Positions 9,893-21,719 of a stretch of DNA of 64,000 nt are shown in pieces; position 1 is the stretch's first letter, and the number at the start of each line of letters is the position of its first letter. Both the position numbers and the translations under genes were made by a program. The notes beneath the pieces are model-generated. The model made no database searches and was not told where the DNA came from. It saw only the letters and a list, made by a program, of their open reading frames with translations. Source of the DNA: Sarcomyxa edulis (Eukaryota > Basidiomycota > Agaricomycetes > Agaricales > Mycenaceae); assembly GCA_009761415.1 (NCBI GenBank), contig QUOL01000021.1, forward strand, positions 62,001-126,000, given 5' to 3'.

Positions 9893-12652
9893 TCAGTGCG
9901 TGCGATTTGTTAGATGAGACAGCTGGGAAGCATTAGAGTTAGCCCGAGAGCGTGAGCGCGAATGAGTCGGTCCAGCATTTGCATAGGTGTTAGCACGAGT
10001 TTCGGGAGTAGTGAAGTAAGCCGGATCAAGATACGTGTTGGGATCGAAAGACGCGTAAGAGCCCCCAGAAGCTATAGAGGCATTAGAAGGCACCCGTCGA
10101 ATGGACTGTGCCTCGTCTCCTGGCAGACCTACGTTGGCACTTGCTGGCGTGTTGAGGCTTTTGCGACGAGACGCAATGGATCGAACACTCGCAGGTCTCG
10201 AAGGAGCATAGTTTGAAGGAGAAGGCACAGGTACTGGATGTCCCAAGCTAGATGATGGACCAGAGTGAGGCCTGGATGCAGGCCGCTCGTGCTGATAAGG
10301 GGTAGACTGCGTCGTTGAAACCCGGTATGTCGAGTCGGGAACAAAATTCGGAGGTAGTTGCCCATCTTGCGGCCAATGAAGAGGAGCAGACGGGATAGTA
10401 GGCGTGTTAAGGACTGTAGGAACAAGGGGTGTACTGTGTCGAGATGGAGCAAGAGATGCCCTCGGACTAAGCATCTGGTTTTGGCTTTCTGCGAAAGAGT
10501 TGTGTCCAAGAGTGTCGGTAGGAGTCTGAGACTGATAAGATTCATCTTAGTAGACGGGAAACGCGAGTGTAAAGATAGTAGGCGTACATACTGGAGGTTC
10601 GACACGGATATTGATATCATCTTGACTGTTACCTGTAGACTGAGGATGGGACGATCGCGGCGAAGATTGATAATTCGCAGACATGGTACGGCTGCGCTGG
10701 TGCGCTACAGACAGTCTCGGGGCAGACGATGCAAGGGGTGCCGGCGTTGTCAGATGCGCAGGACGTATACGAGGTGGCCGAGCCTGGAAGAGATGTCAGA
10801 GGCGGCGATAATCAAAAGAATCGATCTCTCGTACCTCTGGAGTCTGATGTCGTGTCCAGTCTTCAGCTGCTTTGTGTACATCAGCATAAGGGTCAGCCGT
10901 CCTCTGCATCGCCTCCCGATTCCTCTGACTGTCCCATCGAAGTTGATGTTCACGCGTCGTAATATTGCTCCCTCCACCCACGCTCAAAGCGTCATACGCT
11001 GGGCCCAGATCTTTCGCCGGAACCGCAGGAGGTTGTTCAGCCATCGACGACACAGGACGACTCATTCCTCCCTCTCGCGATCGTCTACTGACCATCGGAC
11101 TCGTTTGTCTACTGTTTAGATCTTCCGGAATCATACTCAGCTCTCTCATAGAATCCCCTCTCCTAGAACCTCCCTCTCGTGGTCGAGTAGCTGGAGCGTT
11201 TGAGCTGGGGGCGCTTACAATGGCGAACGAGGATAGGTGGGTAGACGCCGAACCTGAGTCGATGGAGCGACGACGTGGATGCTCGCGAGGGCGGGACGTC
11301 CCAGCAGCGTCGGGACCACGAGAGCGGGCATCAGAGCGGTAGTTGTCATCTTCGAGAGGAGGCAGAGCAAAGTCGGGAAGTTGAGACATCTGATGTGGAG
11401 GAGGGATGGGGATGTTACCTTCGAACGATGAAGGAATATAATTGTCTGGGGGTACATCTCGCGATCTCGAGCGAGATCTCGCCTGTGTCTGGCGTGATAG
11501 CGCTCGAGGTTGGCGGGTATCTTGCTGTTGTGTGTTCCTACGAGACGAGGGTCTGAGACCAAGGCTGCTCAGATTATCTGCGGAGGGAATGTCGAGTTGG
11601 AAGACTTCCACTGCAGGCGTTTTGACACTCGGTGGTTGTTCGACGCGCGGTGGAGCCGACGGAGCCAGGGCTGGTGCTGGTGCTGCGATAGGAAGGGTGA
11701 TGGGTTCTGGCATGGAAAGAGGGTCGCCATTCTGTCTATCGTTTCGCAAACGGATATCGTCTGGTATACGGATGACGTTCGGGGAATGTCGAGGTGGTGT
11801 ATAGGTATGGATAGAGCTAGCATCGTCAGAATCGTCGTCTTGTGGCTGGCGTGTAAGATATCGATCTTCGGGATTATAGTCGATTCCAATGAGATCGAGG
11901 TCAGCTTGATACCTCCTGCGAGCCTCTGGGTCTCGAGTTCGTAATCCCTCCTGGGCACGCCTGAATCCTGCCTCGAAACCCAGCCGTCTACCTTCCTCCC
12001 TCGCATTAGCGATCAAGCGTTCTTCATTCATCCTTCGAGCCGTCGTTCGAGCCTTTGCTGCTGCGATTTCTGCCGCATCCCTCTGCTCCTCCAACATCTT
12101 CACCACATCCTGAGCGCGCAATATCTCCCTCTGCGCATTATCGAGCTGAAACTTGTATAGCCTCAGGTCCTCCTTCGCCCTCGATGCCTCTTGATTTGCG
12201 ATGATTTTTGCTTCGTTGATGGTCCGGATATGCTGCGTGGCATCGTTAAAGGCGCGCACAGCTTCATCAGCACGACTGCTCTCCGCCTGAATACGTTCGA
12301 ACGATTGGCGCAGTGCTTTACTGAACTGTCTCGACTGATATTCCTGGTTGATGAGACGGCCGAGAAGTTCTTTAGCAGGGACATTTCTGAGAGCTAGCTC
12401 GCGATTACGGCGATATCGGGAACTGGCCTGACGAGGCAGGCGTATCTCAACAGCGCCTGCACGGTTGGAGGCAGGGGAAAGAAGTTCTGAACGAGGAGAG
12501 GGTGTTTGTCTAGGACCATCGCCGATGTTTCCGTCCACAAAGTCGCGGAGGATAGGTCTGTTCAAAAGTAATTCAGAGACAATTACAAGCGTGAGAGACG
12601 ACGACGTGTCTTACCCTTCGGTATCATCAGATTCATGCGCTGATCCAGGCAT
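9893..12652 (-). CDS. large low-complexity coiled-coil protein (863 aa)
   Basis: Inferred exons (minus): 12652-12615, 12557-10835, 10783-10592, 10531-9893. Introns are 57, 51 and 60 nt with GTAAG, GTACG and GTATGT donors, and all phases agree. The start is ATG at 12652 (MPGSAHESDD). Residues about 60-215 form a long Arg/Glu/Ala/Gln-rich helix expected to make a coiled coil. The rest is Ser/Pro/Arg-rich and disordered, with SR-type stretches such as SRSRSRD and a Ser/Asn/Thr-rich C-terminus ending SHLTNRTH. No catalytic domain is visible. It may be a scaffold or cytoskeleton-associated protein of the kind common and unnamed in Agaricomycetes. The gene model is well supported; the function is unknown. 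Confidence 0.8.
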
Positions 12653-13901
12653 GGTCTCTATATTTTACAAGAGGTTCTGAAGATGTTTCGACATCAGTTG
12701 AAAAGAACTCACCAAGAACTCATTATAGACAATTTGCAACAAGCTGGGTATCGAAATGTGCAGAATCGAGGAGAGCTACGACCAGATAAACCCAAAAGAC
12801 CGAAGAGAACGCAGAGAAGAACCCAGGAGGCAATAGACGCCCAACTCACAACATTTTGGATCATATCACCGGAATGATGTTCCTGTTTGCGTCCTCTGAC
12901 CGAGCTCATCAGGACATTATCCAGATGTAGGGTGATGTCTTCGAGGGATGCGTTACAGGGCGAGTCCAATCGTCGTGTGTGTTGTTCTGCAAAGGGAGGC
13001 TTTGAGACACTGGTCCGAGTCTCCACAACTCGTTCTTTTCGATCAGACGACTAATTGTCTCATTTCTACCTGTTCAGCTAGACATGAGCAGTTTGGATAT
13101 TTTCGCAAACAGACGCCTTGTTCCGTCCATTATCATGTACTTTGGATAGACGAGGCCTTTCGATTTTGATTCATTGGTCAGTGACATTCCCGTTTAACCA
13201 GAGCTTGCCCTGATTTTCCTCCCTGCAGTCCTTGATTCTGTTCTCTACTATTGCATGTATTCATTCACGAGGAGGTCTCCAAGAGAGCCGTAATCAAAGT
13301 GCATGAATAACGTGGTACGTATCTTTGCCATTGCTCGCTGTCTCGAGAAGTCTTCTGGTTAAGGAGGACTCTGGAAACGTTCTCCTCCGCCGCTAATATC
13401 AAAGATGTCCCCATCTCCCTGCATTCTGTGGCGCCTTTTGTCATCACAAGAGTGGAATGCATGTCCGCCGAACCGTAGTTTCTGCCGGAGGACTTGATAG
13501 CGATTTGTTTCGCGTAGTCCAGGTGTCCGTAGAACAGTCGTGTATGACCAGCTAGATTCTCTACTTGCATGCAACGCAGCGGTGACTGTCGATGACAGTC
13601 AATCTCTCGCAACGTCTGTGAGTGATGTCCAATGGATGTCTAACCATTTATTGACAACTCTTCTTTGCCAGCCAAATGAGTCACCTTGCGCATTCTGGAC
13701 TGTGGACGACCTAGTGTTGATACCCAGTCGCGACTCTCTTGTGCTCGCTAGTCCTCATCAGTCCTCGGTGACGCTTATTGTCGGCCCCTCGAAGTAAGTA
13801 CATCAGGTGATCTTCTATATTTCGCGAAATGTCGCCATAGCTGCGCCATCGCCCAAAAATGATACTCAAAGTCCTGTCGTCAGTCGCCTCGTATCGCTGT
13901 A
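12653..13901. other. divergent intergenic region between the coiled-coil and F-box genes
   Basis: About 1.25 kb separates two divergently transcribed genes, so both promoters should lie here. Short ORFs exist on both strands, but none has protein-like composition or splice structure. No repeat was noticed. Confidence 0.5.
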
Positions 13902-14813
13902 ATGAACACTATACCCCCAGAGTTGCACTCTTACATCTGCCACCTCGCATGTACCGACGACGGATCCACCTTTCGTGCCCTCTCTGTGGTCTCGAAATAT
14001 TTCCATGCCCTCGTTCTCCCTCTCCAATACCAGTCCGTTGCTATTTCAGGCTTCGACAGCATCCTTAAACTAGCCTCCCGACTAGAAGTTGCCCCACCTC
14101 ATATGCGCCGTATCTACCACCTATTCATAAGTGATCGTCTTCATCCCTATCTCGCTGCCGCTCAGGAACCCAGACAACACACCGATCTAGAGAAGAAAAC
14201 TATTCTTCGCATCCTCACATTAGCCGCTCCAACATTAGAATCTCTGACGTTCATTGCATCGAATCCCACTACGAGCACGTCTCTCATTGCTCGACTCTTC
14301 GATATCATTTTCCCCCGCCTCCAAGACCTCAGTATCACCGGTTACTATCCATTCCCACACAAAGCCAATACGATGCCACGGCTGAAGCGTCTCCACCTTC
14401 ATGGAAACCGAAATCCACACGGTCTACTCGAGCTAGGTTCACTCCATGCTGCATGCCCGTCCTTGACGCACTTGAAGATATCGGGTCTACAGCTCGCCAT
14501 ATCCTTTCTCAAGGAACTCACTGCTGCCTTGCAAAGTCGTAAATCCTCCTCTCCTAAACCAGTAGATCTACCCCTCAACCTGGAATGCATCGTTCTCGAA
14601 CAAGCTCTAGTATCGAGACTACCGGTCAAGGCTACATGTATAGCAGAGCAAGTGATGATGAAGGAGCTGGCACGCCTCATACGTGTCGCGAGCCGTCTTA
14701 ATAGGTTTGATTTGGCTATTCGGGAGGTCTACAGTTCGCTCGACTTGTCGAAAGAGAAGGACAGGTGGGTGGGACGGATGGTCTATCCGCAACGATGTTG
14801 GTCTGACGGTTGA
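13902..14813 (+). CDS. F-box protein with leucine-rich C-terminal region (303 aa)
   Basis: This is a single-exon ORF starting MNTIPPELHSYICHLAC. The first 40 residues match the F-box pattern of Agaricomycete proteins (IPPEL...I...L...FRALSVVSKYFHALVLPLQYQSV). F-box proteins bind Skp1 and recruit targets to SCF ubiquitin ligases. The remainder alternates leucine-rich helices and strands (PRLQDLSITGYYPF, MPRLKRLHLHGN, CPSLTHLKISGL), an irregular LRR-like fold that would bind substrate. The C-terminus (MVYPQRCWSDG) is short for the family, so a late frameshift or missed terminal exon is possible. The substrate cannot be predicted. These families expand strongly in basidiomycetes. Confidence 0.75.
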   Translation: MNTIPPELHSYICHLACTDDGSTFRALSVVSKYFHALVLPLQYQSVAISGFDSILKLASRLEVAPPHMRRIYHLFISDRLHPYLAAAQEPRQHTDLEKKTILRILTLAAPTLESLTFIASNPTTSTSLIARLFDIIFPRLQDLSITGYYPFPHKANTMPRLKRLHLHGNRNPHGLLELGSLHAACPSLTHLKISGLQLAISFLKELTAALQSRKSSSPKPVDLPLNLECIVLEQALVSRLPVKATCIAEQVMMKELARLIRVASRLNRFDLAIREVYSSLDLSKEKDRWVGRMVYPQRCWSDG

Positions 14814-15117
14814 CTTTCACTACGAGGAGGTTATGTCTTTGTGGTCATGTAGATAACGAGCTGGGTAAGTACAAGTAGGAAGTACAATCGACATAGAGTT
14901 GCGATAAATAATGCCGTCATGAATATGGATAGCGAAAACTAAAGGAGAGATAGAGATTAAGGAATTCCCAGATATTAGTTGGTCCATGGAGAAAATAAAC
15001 GAGTGTGTCCGATCCGAGATAGAGAGAATACATGCTGGAACCGAGGGGTAACATAAAGTGGTCATGCAAAGGGATGAATGCGCAGCGACAGCGTCCGAGA
15101 GAGATGAAGAAACGACG
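14814..15117. other. tail-to-tail intergenic region
   Basis: About 300 bp lie between the convergent F-box and aspartic protease genes. It presumably holds both 3' UTRs. No other element is seen. Confidence 0.5.
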
Positions 15118-17810
15118 TTACGATGCAAAGTCCGGAGGTGGTGACTGACTTGAACTGGTGGGTCGTGGGGAGCGCGTTGTTCGAGCGCGACTCTGAGACA
15201 TCAGACTCTCAGAGACACTACCTACGCTATCCATTCTGCTATGCCGCCGCGCAGAATCGATGATACTTCCCCTGGCAGCAGTCCCGATCCCGGCCATACT
15301 CGAGCTATTCGCAAGGCCGAATTCTGCTAGATCGTCCGGGTTTGAGTTGTCCCGCGAGTTGTTTCGAGTGTGAGCAAGTAGAGGAATAGATATGCTAGGC
15401 CCACGATCGTGTGTAGGTCCTGATCGAGGGCTTCCAATATCGTTAGTCGTAGGCGTCTGAGGTGGTGATGGAGGAGGGCGCTCGTGAGAGTCGTTGGATT
15501 TGTTTGATACACCAGGGGCAGCCATCTCTGTCACTGCGTTAGGATTAGTATCACCCCAATCTAGTCCAGATTCGGGATCCCATGGATCCTCGGGCCGTGC
15601 GTCGGGAATATCGATTGCGTCAAATCCGCTTTTGCGTTTGTAGCCCATCTCATCGTCCACACCATCTAGATCGACCCGCGTACGTCCACTGCTCATGGTG
15701 TACTGCGACAACATACGTTCCTTGACGTACTTTTGGTATCGTATCGTGCGCAGCGTCTCCTCGGAAGGAAGTCCATCCTGACTCGACTGCGACCCACGCC
15801 TCGTAAGCTCGTACTCGCCCAGATTGTTCTTCTGATCCCTCAAGTCCTTCGTACCAGCCGCGTGTTCCCTCAACCTCCGTTTCATAGAGAACCACCAGAG
15901 GCCGAATAACAAGACACAAACGGCAAAGAAACCGAGGAGACCGATAAGGACCTCGATCCCAACAGACAACTTCTTTCCCCCAGATGACGTCGTCGTTGGC
16001 GTGGAACTACCGCTCTGCGAAGTCGAAGGTAAAGGCTGGTTAAGCACGCGCACGGTATTGAACTCGTCCAACGCCGTCGTAGGATCCGTTAGGCCCAGCA
16101 GTCCCAATCTCGGCTTGATACCGAGGCTGATAGACGACGCGTCTGTCTCATCCGATTCGTTGGCTTGAGGGGAATTACTGGGTGGGAATGTGCCATTGCT
16201 ATATGGCTGCTCGTACGCCAGGACGGTGTACGTATTTCGAAGGAATGCCACACCGAGGATCATGTCGCCGATGTTGGAGTTGTGTACGGCGAGGACAGAG
16301 TCGGCGGTTTGGATGAGCCCCACGCAGTACTCTGCAGAGGCCTCATTTTGTGGGTAGGCTGTGAGATCAAGGGGGTGGATGGGTATTTCGGGGCCGCTGT
16401 CGAGGGTAATGGTAATATTTAATGGTGTATTGCACGGAACATAGTCTATACGCCTTCATTGGTATCATGTAAAATCTCATTAGAGGATTTACTCACATCT
16501 TCCATCGCTACCGGGACCAACTCCAATGGCTCCGTATATCCCGTTAGCCACAGTCGACGTCGTTAGAATATACGGAACACCCGTATCCAACACGGCTGAC
16601 GGATAAACCGCACCCGTGTTCGACGCACCAAGGGTGACGGGTTTCACCATCGTAGACGTGTAGACCGTGATCGCCCGGACATTTACCTTCCAAAAGTACG
16701 TCCCTGCAGCCTCTGGTATAAGTTTCGAGTAATGAATACGACTGGGATCTGTGATGATAGTCGATGGGTGTTTTCCGATTCCGAGTAATGATGGAAGTCT
16801 GTCGGATCCAGGACGGGCAAGGGTAAGGGAGAAGAAACGATATCCGGGTGAAGACGAGGTGGGGGTGATACCAAAGAGGTTAGAGGCAAAGACGGCGCCG
16901 TCTGGACTGTCAGATGTGCCGGCTGGAACATTTTGTGCGATGACAGAGTTGAGGGGGAGCGCAAGTCCGAGGATACCGTCGAACAAGCTTGCGAGGGGCT
17001 CAGAGGAGATGGAGTTGGCCGCAGCTGAACATAATGATCAGTTACGAATTTAGGACAGTCAGAGAACAGGCTTATGGTCACGATCGTGAACCTTTCATGC
17101 TCACTCGGTCACAATCCATAAAGTGCAACTCTGACTGTAGAAGATACGCACCTATTGCTTGGTTGAGAATGCTATATCCCCCGACCTCAATGGTATCCCA
17201 GACAATAGGCCCACTGACGGATCCAAGTAGGTATTGGATGTTGAACGTCTTCCCTGTTGGCGTGCTACCGGTGGGATCGTAATATCGAGCAGAACCACTG
17301 CACCTGGAGGACGAGCACGACGTCGAAGCTATCCACTGACATGACCGGTCAGACTCGGTCCAACAGTCCACGAGATCGGCACTCACTAAATCAGACGAGC
17401 CAGTATCGACTTGCAACGATAGATTTTGTGATTTACTGCCCACTCGAATGGGAAGGGTGTAAACTCTGAAAGTCAAGAAATTAGCGCCGATTCCGAGCTC
17501 AAGCTTCAAGCTCGCAGGCAATCCGCGGGCAACCCGCTGTAACTCCCGAAGCTTTAGCTATAATCTTTCCTTTGGATATAGCCTCGGATCGCAGTTACCC
17601 CAGATTCGAAGTCTTCTCCTGCGGCGAATATTTGCCGTATTGACTTTTCACAAAAGCAAATGAAACTCACGCCTCGTATAGACCATCCCCGACCAAGTCC
17701 ATTGACAGCAGAATACCATCACTTCCACCATCGCCTTCATCTCTGATTACACGCTGCTTCTGCTTTCCTTTCCATCGAGAATTGGGAATAGAGGGTATCC
17801 GCGCGCTCAT
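15118..17810 (-). CDS. A1-family aspartic protease with C-terminal transmembrane anchor (752 aa as modelled)
   Basis: Inferred exons (minus): 17810-17671, 17465-17387, 17335-17152, 17024-16497, 16445-15118. One 51-nt intron (17386-17336) is in frame and interrupts the first active-site loop; removing it restores DTGSSDLWIASTSC. The two catalytic aspartates are D67 (DTGS) and D281 (DTGVPY). A Ser/Thr-rich linker leads to one transmembrane helix at about 472-496 (IEVLIGLLGFFAVCVLLFGLWW), then a basic stop-transfer KRRLR and a 250-residue disordered cytoplasmic tail. This is the layout of pepsin-like proteases anchored at the cell surface or vacuole. No signal peptide is present in the first exon (MSARIPSIPNSRW), so a further 5' exon is likely. 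Introns of 205 and 127 nt are longer than usual here and could hide small exons. Confidence 0.85.
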
Positions 17811-17895
17811 TATGGTTGTATTTCGAAGCGTGTTTGTTGAAATCGAGCCAGCGACGTGAATCCAAAGTCAAAACGTCAGAGGTATTGTGTCGTGC

Positions 17896-17991
17896 TCAAG
17901 GGCCGAGATGGGCGAGAAGAATTAAGAGTGAAAGCAGGATCAGCGGAGAAGAGAAGGAAAAGAAAGTGAGGTATATGGATGAAGGGTCCAT
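17896..17991 (-). other. possible signal-peptide exon or uORF upstream of the protease
   Basis: This is a 31-codon frame starting ATG at 17991 with the strongly hydrophobic run LILLSLLILLAHLG, which looks like a secretory signal. It ends at TGA (17898-17896) before any clear donor, so it cannot be joined to the protease by a standard intron as the sequence stands. Confidence 0.25.
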
Positions 17992-19019
17992 ATATGAAGA
18001 ACGGAAAACAGTCGCCGTGTGAGGAAGACCGATAGGCTAGGCCGCTCACAACAGAATTCAAAGTTCGTTGATGGCCTTGCCTATAGACGCTTGCATCACA
18101 CATACTTATCGGTTACTCAAGAACTCGTGTTTTCACGTTTGTATCGGAGCGCTGTCTATTCGATATTTGAGACAAAAGTGAGTAACAAACGTATTATCGA
18201 GAGGTGGAATGTCGAGGCAGACTTGTATAAGATCAACAATCTTGGACATGGGAACGATAGTATCGAGCCATCAGCAACGGTCAAGGTACGTGTTGAGATA
18301 ACGGTCATGTCGTGAAGATATTTCTAGACGGAATACTGAGACCGAGGTGCATACCAAAATTGGCCCGCCCTCTAACATCGGCGAGAACTATGAGAGTGGG
18401 ACGAAGCTGCAAAAGACGGAACCAAGCGTTCTCGATGGGACCTGAGGCTTGGGCGCTCATGCCAGAATACGTCCATGGGATGCTGCTGAGTCAAGAGCTA
18501 CAGTGTGAGGAAGGAACCCGAGAGGATCACCAGCTGACTAGCCGTTTAGCGCTCGAAAGTCCATCCAAGACCAAGAGGACTTGGTGTGGGTCCAGCGACT
18601 ACATTCGTACAAGGCCGGACGATAGGCGGGACCATCCGCACGCCAGAAAACGGACAAATAAAATCAAAGCAAAGTATTTTCACCGAACGTAGACATGAGG
18701 CGGCCAATTATACGAAACACGAGATGAACCGTGTTTTACTCCAGTATTCGGCCCAATGCGGGGTGAAATCCCCGCCTCTCATCGGGGGCTGAGAGATCGG
18801 GAAGGTCCAAGATACGCGTTTAGATGGCATGAGGTTCAGAGAGGCCTGACGGCTAAAGCAGGCCGGCGTCGAACTCGATATCGAACAGACATTCCACAGA
18901 GGTGAGCGATCTCAAGGATCGCAGGATCAATCCTTTCAAGACGTAGATTGCAGTTCCAGAACGAGTTTACGACCGGATTGAGTAAGGCGATCCACAACGG
19001 CCTACGAAGGTTCATGATA

Positions 19020-19205
19020 TCAGCACCATTGGACAACAGCGAGGTCGTTGCGAGGACTGGCAAGTGGCCTCGTATTTTTGCGATGGTTGACTGGAGACGA
19101 CAAGATCGCGAACGCGGGTATCTGGGGCCGATTTTCTTCGGTCAGAATGATAACATAGGCGATGAAACCCACGTAAGGCAGTACAAGAGCGACGCGAGAC
19201 CAAAA
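19020..19205 (-). pseudogene. fragment resembling a membrane-protein exon
   Basis: This frame contains one clear hydrophobic helix (VALVLPYVGFIAYVIIL) followed by a charged loop (TEENRPQIP) and ends at TGA. The helix-loop pattern is typical of multi-exon membrane proteins of Agaricomycetes, but neighbouring exons could not be identified with confidence. Confidence 0.25.
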
Positions 19206-21719
19206 ACATGTTGGTTAACATAGAGATGGAAAGTGTAGGACAAGAGCATATCTCAGTTTATGATGACTGTCGATCAGAACGTGGGCTCGCGTGGGTATAC
19301 AAGCCTGAAGCCTGAGCGCTGAGTGCTGAGCGCTGAGCTCCTGAGAGGTAGACGAGGAGATGGAGACGGCGAGGAGAGGCCGTAAGAGGCAAGAGACTTG
19401 GTCCATAGACAGGCATTCACGATGCCGAAATAGCTATATCGGCACTGGAGGCTATCGAGGTATGAGTACCAAAGTGGTTGGAGACACACCTTGAAACTAC
19501 CTGCAAAGATTGCACTATCGTCTTTTGTACTGCTGTATCACGTCGAACGACGATCGATGTTCCATGGGAAAAGTGGGCGTCATATGAGGCTGTTGCCCAA
19601 CGTGTGAGTACTTGATAGATATTTCTCCAAGCAACCCAGAACTGCGTCGTCGATCGATGTCAATCCATCAAAACTAGTGATAGAGACGCGGTCAATCAAT
19701 ATCAGTCTTTGGTGAAAACCTTGCGAAAATCAGTTGAAAATCAGCGCAAGGTCGGCACTGGTCGGCGTCCTCCTGCCGATACCTTCCATTCCAAACACAC
19801 ACACATACTCGTGAAGTGCCGTCTGCGTCGGCGCAAACCTTTGGCAAACCTTGCTTGTAAATTTCTGCAAATCTTTGTTGTTTAGTTTTGGTTTAGTTAA
19901 GTATGCTAGCAGACGAGAACTGAAAATACTAGAAGGATTAACTTGAAGTCTGATCTGCTACTTAGTCGGAGACAAAGGTCTTGCAAGGTCTTGCAGTTCA
20001 GTGAATCATAATGTCAACATCTGATATGGTCTAGTCTGTACACACAAGGCCACTATCAGTAGGATAGAAGTGACCCTCCCAAAGGAATCAAAGCATGAAT
20101 TGTTGCGAAGAGTTCGATCTTCGTCGCGTCCTTCAAGTACTTTCCAAAAATCAGTCAAAATGCGCTCAATTCTGTAGTCTACACCGGTTCAATGTGGCTG
20201 CGTACGAGATAAAAATAAGTCGTTTTATCCGGGCTGCCATGATCAACTCGTAAAGTTCGTCCACGTTGTCCAGTCGTCGTGTGGAGGTATTATGGGGTTT
20301 TGGAGAGGAATACCACATATGACGAGACTGTCTAGCTGAAATCCTGAAAGGAGAGCAAATGGCAAAGTGAAGGCTGTCTCAAATCGGGAGCAGCGACAGA
20401 TCCACAGACCCGCAGACGCTGATGATAGTCCAATCCGCCTGAAACCAAAGGCGAGCGAGAGATTGTGGTAGTTCTTCCAGTGGACATACAAGAGACAGGG
20501 AGGACATACGAGTCGAGACCAAGCTAGACCTACAATTGGCAGCTGGAACGACGAAGCCAAAGCAGAACCCGAGCCCAAAACCTTTGAGAGAAACCCAGAA
20601 CAATTGACTCGAATATGGACGCTGACTAGTCGCAAAATCGAAATCGAGTCTTACTAATGTCGCAAGTATGCAACGGCACGGTATCTAGCGCCTCGTGAGT
20701 ACCTTTGCTTTTTTGGAAATGAGATGCTCACTTTAAACATTGTCTTAGTTCTTTGCTTGCGTATATGTACGCGTCAGACGCCACGGAAAGTAATGATGCA
20801 GTGATCCAGAATCCTCCGGTGTAGTCAAGCACGTCGCGCCAGTGCAGTACAGGAACTCCTGGTTTCGACCTCGAGTTTCCAGCAAACGACGTTCTATACT
20901 CTGTTAACTCCAGGCTTGAACCTTGGACATTCTTTGTGAAAGTCAATGGACAAATTACTCACAAAGGAGAGGATGACAGATCTGTGTCTTTGAGCAGAAA
21001 TACGAGGACGAGCGAGGGTGTTTAGTCGCAGATTCTTAGCAATGAGTGTGCTGATTGAAGTGCTGACGCGCTGACACGCTGACGGTTCGACGCACTTTGA
21101 CATTTCTCTCTATGCATATCCACTAGAGGTTTTGCAGATAATTCGCTTTCCAGAACAAAAATGCGAGTGAGATACTTACTGCTCGATAGCAATATCCAGC
21201 GCGTGTCACGGTAGCAGCCAGTGCAGATTTGGGTGAAATCAGTGGCGGTGCTGTGCTGTTTGCGCGGCGGCAAATGCCGGTGAGTCGAGATCTGGCTTCA
21301 ATTATGGGTGTGGAGAAACCTTGTCAAGCAAGGTAAAGCAAGGTAACTTGTCAAGCAAGGTAACCTGGGTGGCGTTACTGTCAAGGCACTCGAGCTCAAT
21401 TCTCGATCAAGAAACTCCACGTCTGTGCTCTCGATAACTTCGAGCGACGTTTTTACGGAACTCCCTAACCCAGACCTCTAGATTCCAGAACGAGTGCATA
21501 CAATAGATTCGTTCCGATCTTCTTCATCCACGTTGTTACCCTAGTTAAGAGAATCTTCAGGTATACGTTGGGTATACGCGAGGTATACGCGCTTTCTCAA
21601 TCTTGATTCAGGTCTGGTTTTGAAACCACTCAAAACTTACGACATCTCCACTGTCCAGTCGCGATAACAGTCCTGTTCTTTTCAACAAGAGCTACTAGAT
21701 AATACAAGTCTGGTGGAGC

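Larger units (their letters stand above)
17811..21719. other. 3.9 kb with no convincing gene; traces of decayed coding sequence
   Basis: No complete gene could be built. Several minus-strand stretches look protein-like but cannot be linked: a frame beginning MSAQASGPIENAWFRLL near 18460, a membrane-helix-like frame at 19020-19205, and a frame with FWITASLLSVASDAY near 20800. Short direct repeats of gtcaagcaaggtaa lie near 21320-21365, and ggtatacg repeats near 21560-21590. A decayed multi-exon membrane-protein gene is possible. Confidence 0.35.

Noticed and set aside
13540..13797. 85-codon plus-strand ORF upstream of the F-box gene
   Set aside because: No domain, no link by splicing to the F-box frame, and composition close to the surrounding non-coding DNA.
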